Part shown: in pieces, positions 58,267 through 64,000 of the stretch
Layout of the letters: every line of letters starts with the position of its first letter
Numbering within the stretch: the stretch's first letter is position 1
From: Roseateles sp. SL47
GTDB lineage: Bacteria > Pseudomonadota > Gammaproteobacteria > Burkholderiales > Burkholderiaceae_C
NCBI RefSeq assembly: GCF_026625885.1
Contig: NZ_CP113068.1
Coordinates: 5,022,001-5,086,000, forward strand
Direction of reading: 5' to 3'
Length of the DNA stretch: 64,000 nucleotides
Program-made: the position numbers and the translations under genes
The notes under the pieces: model-generated
What the model saw: the letters and a program-made list of their open reading frames with translations, nothing else
What the model was told of the DNA's origin: nothing
The model's database searches: none

Positions 58267-58944
58267 TCAGGGCGAAAAGTAGCCGCGCTTGAGAGCAATC
58301 GTAACCGCATGGGTGCGGTCGTTGGCATGGAGCTTGGAGAGCACACTCTTCATGTGCATCTTCACCGTTTCTTCGCTGACGCCCAGTTCCACCCCCACCC
58401 GCTTGTTGGATCGGCCTTCGGCGACGAGGCGCAGCACCTCGATCTCGCGGGGGGACAGGCTGCCTTCCGAATCTTCGTCCAGCATGCGGGCGATTTCGCC
58501 CGGAATGCAGCGCTGGCCGTCATGCACGGCGCGGATGGTGTCCACCAGGTCCTTGCGCAGCATGCTCTTGAGCAGATAGCCCATGGCACCACCGGCCAGG
58601 GCGCGCCGCACCTGCACATCGCCCCGGTAGGTGGTGAGGATGATGATGCGGGCATCCGGAAACTCCTGCCGCAGGGCCGTCATGCAGTCGATGCCGTCCA
58701 TGTCAGGCAGGCGCACATCCATGAGCGTGATGTCCGGACGATGCTCCCGGAACCTGGCCAACGCTTCCTGCCCGCTCGCGGCTTCGGCCACCAGGCGCAG
58801 ATCCGCTTCGTCCTCCAGAGTGCCCGCAATGCCTTCCCGCAGCAGTGGGTGGTCGTCCACCGTCAGGATACGGATGGGCGACTGCAGACGCCCGGTGCCG
58901 GGCTGCAGGGGGTGAGCATCAAAAGCGTCAGGGACCTCGGGCAT
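58267..58944 (-). CDS. NarL/FixJ-type response regulator
   Basis: 225 aa. Receiver with TVDDHPLLREGIAG, phospho-acceptor Asp in ITLMDVRLPDMDG and Lys in YLLKSM; LuxR-type DNA-binding domain LSPREIEVLRLVAEGRSNKRVGVELGVSEETVKMHM. No kinase gene adjacent. Converges on csbD with a 12-base gap. Targets unknown. Confidence 0.93.
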   Translation of the reverse strand: MPEVPDAFDAHPLQPGTGRLQSPIRILTVDDHPLLREGIAGTLEDEADLRLVAEAASGQEALARFREHRPDITLMDVRLPDMDGIDCMTALRQEFPDARIIILTTYRGDVQVRRALAGGAMGYLLKSMLRKDLVDTIRAVHDGQRCIPGEIARMLDEDSEGSLSPREIEVLRLVAEGRSNKRVGVELGVSEETVKMHMKSVLSKLHANDRTHAVTIALKRGYFSP

Positions 58945-59036
58945 GCTTCGTACGATAACGGAACGGCACGCATCTTCGCCAGAAGTCCCTACAACGTCGA
59001 TAACCCGATGGAGTTAGGACTTTCAACCAGGGACGC

Positions 59037-60410
59037 TCAGGCGGCCGAGCCTGACTTTTCCGTGGTGATGGCCGGTGTGGCCTCTTCAAAGCGGTTGACC
59101 TTGCGCAAAGGCTTGAAGAGCACCGCCCACGCACTGACCACGCCCAGGGTGCACAGCGCCCCGGTGACAGCCGCAGGCACCACGCCGAGCGCCGCAGCAG
59201 CGCTGCCCGCCCGGAATTCACCCAGCTCATTGGAGGAGCCGATGAACAGCATGTTCACCGCGTTCACCCGGCCCCGCATGTCGTCCGGTGTGGAAAACTG
59301 CACCAGCGCGCCGCGGATGTAGACACTGACCATGTCCGCCGCTCCGGCCAGCATCAGGGCGGCAAAGGACAGCCAGAAGGTGGTGGACAAGGAAAACACC
59401 AGGTTGGCCAGGCCAAAGACGGCCACGGCGATGAACATGGTGCGGCCCACCTGACGGTCGAAGGGGCGCATGCTGAGGTAGAGCCCGGCGCTCACCTCCC
59501 CCACCGCAATGGCACTGCGCAAGGCGCCCAGGCCCTGCGGGCCGGCATGCAGGACTTCGGCCGCGTAGATGGGGAGCAGCGCAACCACACCCCCCAGCAG
59601 CACGGCAAACAGGTCCAGCGAGATCGTGCCGAGAATGATGGGACGGGTGCGGATGAAATGGATGCCGGCGCCAAACCGTTGCCAGATGTTGCCCTGGGTG
59701 GCTGCCAGCGAAACCGCCACCGGCCGTACCCGGACGCCCAACACAAACAGCACAGTTCCCAGCGCAAAGCAGATGAAGCAGACGGCAAAGGTGAGCGGGG
59801 CGCCGCCGTAGGCATACAACAGGCCACCGAGGAAGGGGCCACCGATGTTGGCCGCACGCATCAGCATGCTGTTGGCGGCAATGGCCTGGGCCAGCTGTTC
59901 ACGCGGCACAACCTGCGGCAGCAGGCTTTGCAGCGCCGGACCGGAGAACGCCCGTGCGCAGCCGAACACCACCAGCACCGCATAGATGCCGCTCACCCCT
60001 GTATGACCATGACCGGCCAGCCACCAGAGGGCGCCGCCGCACAGGCCACTCAGGGCCCAGCTCATGGCCAGGATCGGCTTGCGGCTGAATCGATCGATCA
60101 GGTCACCGGCGGGCAGCAGCAGGAGCAGCATCGGCAGGAACTGCGCCAGGCCCACATAGGCCAGCGCCAGGGGCTGACGGGTGAGGTCATAGACCTGCCA
60201 GGCCACCACCACCGCCTGGATCTGACCGGCCAGCACGGCCAGCAGCCGCGCGGCGAGGAAGGTGGTGAATGCGCGCTGGCCGAAGACATTGGGCTTGTCG
60301 GCGCGGTCTTCGGCCGGGTCGGGCGTGGGTGCTGATGTGGAGGTCGAGGTGGACGTCAATGTGGACGTCGATCCTGGCGTTGATGAAGGAGCACTCACGG
60401 GCGGGGCCAT
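59037..60410 (-). CDS. MFS transporter, EntS-like
   Basis: 457 aa with about twelve helices; DLIDRFSRKPILAMSWALSGLCG is the loop between helices 2 and 3. NSMLMRAANIGGPFLGGLLYAYGG and STPDDMRGRVNAVNMLFIGSSNELGEFRAG fit the EntS/MFS_3 group of drug or siderophore exporters. Residues 10-30 are a Thr/Ser repeat (TSTLTSTSTSTS) from a 6-bp-period DNA repeat near 60330-60375. Substrate unknown. Confidence 0.9.
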   Translation of the reverse strand: MAPPVSAPSSTPGSTSTLTSTSTSTSAPTPDPAEDRADKPNVFGQRAFTTFLAARLLAVLAGQIQAVVVAWQVYDLTRQPLALAYVGLAQFLPMLLLLLPAGDLIDRFSRKPILAMSWALSGLCGGALWWLAGHGHTGVSGIYAVLVVFGCARAFSGPALQSLLPQVVPREQLAQAIAANSMLMRAANIGGPFLGGLLYAYGGAPLTFAVCFICFALGTVLFVLGVRVRPVAVSLAATQGNIWQRFGAGIHFIRTRPIILGTISLDLFAVLLGGVVALLPIYAAEVLHAGPQGLGALRSAIAVGEVSAGLYLSMRPFDRQVGRTMFIAVAVFGLANLVFSLSTTFWLSFAALMLAGAADMVSVYIRGALVQFSTPDDMRGRVNAVNMLFIGSSNELGEFRAGSAAAALGVVPAAVTGALCTLGVVSAWAVLFKPLRKVNRFEEATPAITTEKSGSAA

Positions 60411-60546
60411 CCTGCAGCGATGAGATTGTGCTTCGGCGGGCCTTGCCGGCCGGACCGGAAACCGTCGAGTGTAGCCAGCCGTCTGGTGCTGTTGTGCGCG
60501 CTGGGGCGGCGGCGGGCGGTGACCGCGCCCGAGGCCCGCATGGCCG

Positions 60547-61995
60547 TCAGGACGCCGGCCGCTTCATGTGGCACGCGGTTTCAGGCTGTGCCGCCTGGCT
60601 GGCGTCAAGGTATCGCAGGGTGCGAAACCCGTAACCCGACCCCTCGTTGTCGTGCGGCACACCCGCCTCCCCCGCGCGCCGCATGATGCTCACATAGAGC
60701 GGCTGCTGCAGTTGATGGTCCACCGGGCGCATCCAGCCCTGGTGGGCCACGCCCAAGGTCCGGCCATCCAGCCGCAGGTTCTCCAGCGACAGGGCGACCG
60801 CACGGGGTTCGTCGGTGCCGGCCTTTTCCATCGCCGCCACCAGCATCTCCACCATCAACTGCATGCGGGCATGCAGGTAGTCGTCCTCCGGCTTGGGAAA
60901 GCGTTGGCGGAACGCCTTGTAGAAGCGCTCGGACGCCATGTCCCCCACGTTGGGATGCCACTCCGCCACCGCCAGCACCCGGTCGACGCCCGCCTCACCC
61001 AGCACGCCAGGCACACCCAGGGCATTGCCGTAGAAGGTGTAGAAGCGGGTGTTGAGGCCCAGGTCCCGGGCCGATTTGATCAGCAGCGTCAGGTCATTGC
61101 CCCAGTTGCCGGTCAGCACGGCCTGAGCGCCGCTGGCACGGATCTTGGTGGCGTAGGGCATGAAGTCCTTCACCCGGCCGAGCGGATGCAGTTCGTCGCC
61201 GACGATCTCCAGGTCCGGCCGGCGCTGCGCCAGCATGGCTCGGGCCTGCGTCCGCAGATGCTGGCCAAAGCTGTAGTCCTGCCCGATCAGATAGAGCTTC
61301 TTCAGTTGCCGGTCCTGCGCGATGACTTCCACCAGCGCGGCCAGCCGCATGTCGGTATGGGCGTCAAACCGGAAGTGCCAGAAGCTGCATTGCGCGCCGG
61401 TCAGCAGCGGGTCCACCGCCGCATAGTTCAGCAGCAAGGCGCGATGCTGCGGATCCCGTTCGTTCTGCTTGTCCAGGGCGCTGATGAGCGCGCTGGCCAC
61501 CGCCGAGCTGTTGCCCTGCAGCACCACTTTCACGCCCTGCCCGGTGGCGGCCCGCAGCATCGACAGGGACTCTTCCACCGAGCCCTTGCTGTCGTAGCGC
61601 ACCACGTCCAGCGGCCTCGCCCCGCCTGGCAGCTTCACACCGCCGCGTGCATTGACCCGCTCAGTCGCCCAGACCAGATTGCGAAAGACGGCTTCGCCCC
61701 CATTGCCCAGCGGGCCGGACAAGCCTTCAATCAATCCAAGCCGGATGGGGTCGGCAGCCGCTGCAAAGGCCCGCATCGGGACGGTGAGGACCCACAGCGG
61801 CAGGACCAGGCACAGCGCGATCTTCGCGGGCGCCAGCAAGAGGCCCTGGCGCCGACCAAGCGCAAAGCGGCCGTACTTGCCGTACTTGCCGCACTTGCCG
61901 TACTTGCCGCACAGGCCGAAGCGCCCCAAGACGCCGAACAGTTCGAAGATCCACGACAGCGACACCAGCGGCCGATGCCGCACACAAGCCCTCAC
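60547..61995 (-). CDS. Branched-chain-amino-acid-type ABC substrate-binding protein
   Basis: 482 aa periplasmic-binding fold of the LivJ type: IRLGLIEGLSGPLGNGGEAVFRNLVWATERVNARGG, VVLQGNSSAVASALISAL, YLIGQDYSFGQHLRTQA and AVLTGNWGNDLTLLIK. The export signal (KIALCLVLPLWVLTVPMRAFA) is preceded by ~55 residues, part of which (KYGKCGKYGKYG) comes from a 9-bp tandem repeat, so the true start may be later than the GTG used here. No permease or ATPase adjacent; 13 bases after tsaD. Confidence 0.85.
   Translation of the reverse strand: MRACVRHRPLVSLSWIFELFGVLGRFGLCGKYGKCGKYGKYGRFALGRRQGLLLAPAKIALCLVLPLWVLTVPMRAFAAAADPIRLGLIEGLSGPLGNGGEAVFRNLVWATERVNARGGVKLPGGARPLDVVRYDSKGSVEESLSMLRAATGQGVKVVLQGNSSAVASALISALDKQNERDPQHRALLLNYAAVDPLLTGAQCSFWHFRFDAHTDMRLAALVEVIAQDRQLKKLYLIGQDYSFGQHLRTQARAMLAQRRPDLEIVGDELHPLGRVKDFMPYATKIRASGAQAVLTGNWGNDLTLLIKSARDLGLNTRFYTFYGNALGVPGVLGEAGVDRVLAVAEWHPNVGDMASERFYKAFRQRFPKPEDDYLHARMQLMVEMLVAAMEKAGTDEPRAVALSLENLRLDGRTLGVAHQGWMRPVDHQLQQPLYVSIMRRAGEAGVPHDNEGSGYGFRTLRYLDASQAAQPETACHMKRPAS
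61878..61917. repeat. 9-bp tandem repeat near the start of the binding-protein gene
   Basis: Four copies of a CGTACTTGC/CGCACTTGC unit. In frame; encodes Lys-Tyr/Cys-Gly repeats upstream of the signal peptide. Confidence 0.85.
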
Positions 61996-62008
61996 GTGCA
62001 GACTCCGG

Positions 62009-63049
62009 TCAGAGGGACGCCAGGTCCCAGCGCGGCTTCACCTCGAACCCACCCCCACGGGTGAGCGAGGCCATGTCACGCTGCAGCCGCAAGGCTGCGG
62101 CCAGGGCGATCATGGCGCCGTTGTCGGTGCACAGATGCAATTCGGGATAGTGCACCCGCACCTTGCGGCGCTCGCAGGCCGCATTGAGCTGTTCCCGCAG
62201 GTGACGGTTGGCCCCCACGCCCCCGGCCACGACCAGGCGCTTGAGCCCGGTCTCCTTCAGCGCCAGCATCGCTTTTTTCACCAGCACTTCAACGATGGCC
62301 GCCTGGGTGGACGCAGCCAGGTCCGCACGCTGCGTGTCGGTGATGCCACCGGGCTGCTGCTCCAGGCGGCGCACCTGGGTCAGCACGGCGGTTTTGAGGC
62401 CCGCAAAGCTGAAATCGGGTTTGCCGCTATGCAGCAACGGACGCGGCAAGGCAAAGGCGTCCGGCTGGCCGCTTTCGGCCAGCTTCGACAGATGCGGCCC
62501 GCCCGGGTAAGGCAGGCCCAGCAGCTTGGCGGACTTGTCGAACGCCTCGCCTGCGGCATCGTCGATGGTCTCGCCCAGCAGCTCATAGCTGCCCACATCG
62601 TCCACCCGCATCAGCTGCGTGTGGCCCCCGGACACCAGCAGCGCCACGAAGGGGAATTCAGGCGGGTCCGCAGACAGGAAGGGGGACAGCAAATGGCCTT
62701 CCAGGTGATGCACGCCCAGCACTGGCCGGTCCAGCGCCGCCCCCAGCGAAGCCGCCACGCCGGCACCCACCAGCAACGCGCCGGCCAGCCCCGGGCCCTG
62801 GGTGTAGGCCACCACATCCACATCCTGCAGCGACAGCCCCGCGCCGATCAGTACTTCCCGGGTCAGCGGCAGTACCCGGCGGATGTGGTCGCGCGAGGCC
62901 AGCTCGGGCACCACGCCGCCATAGGCCTGATGCATGCTGATCTGGCTGTGCAGCGCATGGGCCAGCAGGCGCGGCACGCCGTCGCCAGAGGCATCCACCA
63001 GCGCCACGCCGGTTTCGTCGCAGGAAGATTCAATGCCGAGGACGCGCAT
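62009..63049 (-). CDS. tsaD: tRNA N6-adenosine threonylcarbamoyltransferase
   Basis: 346 aa, complete: [17 protein letters not shown], metal-binding [62 protein letters not shown] and CTDNGAMIA. Makes the t6A37 modification of ANN-decoding tRNAs with TsaB, TsaE and TsaC. 15 bases after fdx. Confidence 0.98.
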   Translation of the reverse strand: MRVLGIESSCDETGVALVDASGDGVPRLLAHALHSQISMHQAYGGVVPELASRDHIRRVLPLTREVLIGAGLSLQDVDVVAYTQGPGLAGALLVGAGVAASLGAALDRPVLGVHHLEGHLLSPFLSADPPEFPFVALLVSGGHTQLMRVDDVGSYELLGETIDDAAGEAFDKSAKLLGLPYPGGPHLSKLAESGQPDAFALPRPLLHSGKPDFSFAGLKTAVLTQVRRLEQQPGGITDTQRADLAASTQAAIVEVLVKKAMLALKETGLKRLVVAGGVGANRHLREQLNAACERRKVRVHYPELHLCTDNGAMIALAAALRLQRDMASLTRGGGFEVKPRWDLASL

Positions 63050-63064
63050 GGACGGGACCGCGGG

Positions 63065-63403
63065 TCAGTGGTTTTCTTTGGCGTGATTGATCGAGTATTT
63101 GGGAATCTCGACCGTCACCGGCGTGTTGGAGAGGATGGCCTGGCAGGACAAGCGCGAATGGGGCTCCAGGCCCCAGGCGCGGTCCAGCATGTCCTCCTCG
63201 TTCTCTTCCATCTCGGACAGCGACGCAAACCCTTCGCGCACGATCACGTGGCAGGTGGTGCAGGCACAGACCTGGTCGCAGGCATGTTCAATCTCGACGC
63301 CGTTGTCCAGCAGGGCCTCGCAGATGGACGTGCCGGCAGGCACCTCCAGCGTGCGGCCGTCGGGGCAGTATTCGGGATGGGGGAGGATCTTGATGATGGT
63401 CAT
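63065..63403 (-). CDS. fdx: Isc-type [2Fe-2S] ferredoxin
   Basis: 112 aa. Cluster ligands C42, C48, C51 and C87 in EHACDQVCACTTCHV and SRLSCQA, an adrenodoxin-like electron donor for iron-sulfur cluster assembly. Directly downstream of hscA as in isc operons. Confidence 0.97.
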   Translation of the reverse strand: MTIIKILPHPEYCPDGRTLEVPAGTSICEALLDNGVEIEHACDQVCACTTCHVIVREGFASLSEMEENEEDMLDRAWGLEPHSRLSCQAILSNTPVTVEIPKYSINHAKENH

Positions 63404-63434
63404 GGGGGTTCCTTGGTCGCCTGGGCTGCCGGGG

Positions 63435-64000
63435 TCAGACCGAATCGATGCTGCGGCCGGTCAGGGCCTGCTGAATGCCGCGGTTCATGCGGGCCGCCGC
63501 AAAGGCCTCGGTGCCCTTGGCCAGCGCCTCGACGGCGGCGGTGATCGCGTCGGCATCCTCGGACTGGGCGCGTGTGCGCACGTCCGCTTCCAGCGCTGCA
63601 ATCGCCTGACGTTCGGCTTCGCTGAGCAGGTCACCATCGGCCTTCAGGGCAGAAGCGGTGGCCAGCAGCATACGCTCGGCATCCACCCGCGCCTCGCGCA
63701 GCTTGCGGGCCTGCATATCGCTTTCGGCGCTGGCAAAGCCTTCACGCAGCATGGTGGCGATCTGGTCGTCCGACAGGCCGTAGCTGGGTTTCACCTGCAC
63801 GGCGGCTTCCACACCGGAGGTCATCTCCCGGGCGGACACGCTCAGCAGGCCGTCCGCATCCACCTGGAAGCTGACGCGGATGCGGGCAGCACCGGCGGCC
63901 ATCGGCGGAATGCCCCGCAGTTCGAAACGCGCCAGCGAGCGGCATTCACTCACCAGCTCGCGCTCCCCTTGCAGCACATGCACCGCCAGTGCCGTCTGGC
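63435..64000 (-). CDS. hscA: Fe-S assembly chaperone HscA, C-terminal part (5' end outside window)
   Basis: Hsp70-family chaperone specific for IscU. Visible: the substrate-binding domain ([43 protein letters not shown]) and helical lid (to LTGRSIDSV). The frame stays open to the window edge (Q-T-A-L-A-V-H before the first GTG), so the gene continues beyond base 64000. Confidence 0.96.
   Translation of the reverse strand, partial: QTALAVHVLQGERELVSECRSLARFELRGIPPMAAGAARIRVSFQVDADGLLSVSAREMTSGVEAAVQVKPSYGLSDDQIATMLREGFASAESDMQARKLREARVDAERMLLATASALKADGDLLSEAERQAIAALEADVRTRAQSEDADAITAAVEALAKGTEAFAAARMNRGIQQALTGRSIDSV

Overview
The window is GC-rich (roughly 65-70%) DNA with the coding style of a betaproteobacterium. 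The gene set fits Burkholderiales, probably the Rubrivivax-Leptothrix-Roseateles-Mitsuaria side of the order: an isc-type hscA-fdx pair, TsaD, an HPII-type catalase, many two-component hybrids and an exopolysaccharide-type cluster. The family placement is inference. No rRNA, tRNA, CRISPR array, insertion sequence or prophage was recognised.

Layout. 1-1.6 kb: 3' end of a large-subunit catalase. 1.7-8.3 kb: secreted nuclease, PAS and hemerythrin proteins, then a trehalose operon (membrane protein, membrane-tethered OtsA, OtsB). 8.3-13.6 kb: a lower-GC block with three large proteins of unknown family and a decayed MscS channel gene. 13.7-24.2 kb: sigma-54 (rpoN), an AI-2E permease with a hybrid histidine kinase, a four-helix-bundle stress protein, a YqjD/YqjE-type envelope operon and a receiver protein. 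24.4-35.6 kb: separate genes for an ADP-heptose pathway (gmhB, hldC-like, hldA-like, gmhA), interleaved with a sigma-54 activator, a second hybrid kinase and an unusual GH1-like fusion. 35.7-48.5 kb (mostly minus strand): a glycan cluster of seven glycosyltransferases, a UDP-glucuronate-decarboxylase-like enzyme and an amidohydrolase, with two odd small proteins at its end. 48.7-58.3 kb: a Gly/Tyr/Gln-rich low-complexity protein, YihY, an ABC exporter fused to a receiver domain, a carbamoyltransferase, and PRC-barrel and CsbD stress proteins. 58.3-64 kb: ordinary genes (LuxR-type regulator, MFS, substrate-binding protein, tsaD, fdx, hscA).

The main observation concerns control. Reading the intergenic regions by eye, I find seventeen good and two weaker sigma-54 (-24/-12) promoter matches (GGCAC-type block, N4, TTGC; exactly 10 bases between GG and GC). 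They precede most first-of-operon genes between about 4 and 56.3 kb, including rpoN itself, the trehalose operon, the heptose genes, both main glycosyltransferase operons, YihY, the stress-type proteins and the low-complexity protein. The flanking ordinary genes and the low-GC block lack them. One NtrC-type activator with an intact GAFTGA motif lies inside the region. My inference is a sigma-54 regulon concentrated in one locus, carrying its own sigma factor, that links surface glycan, trehalose and stress functions.
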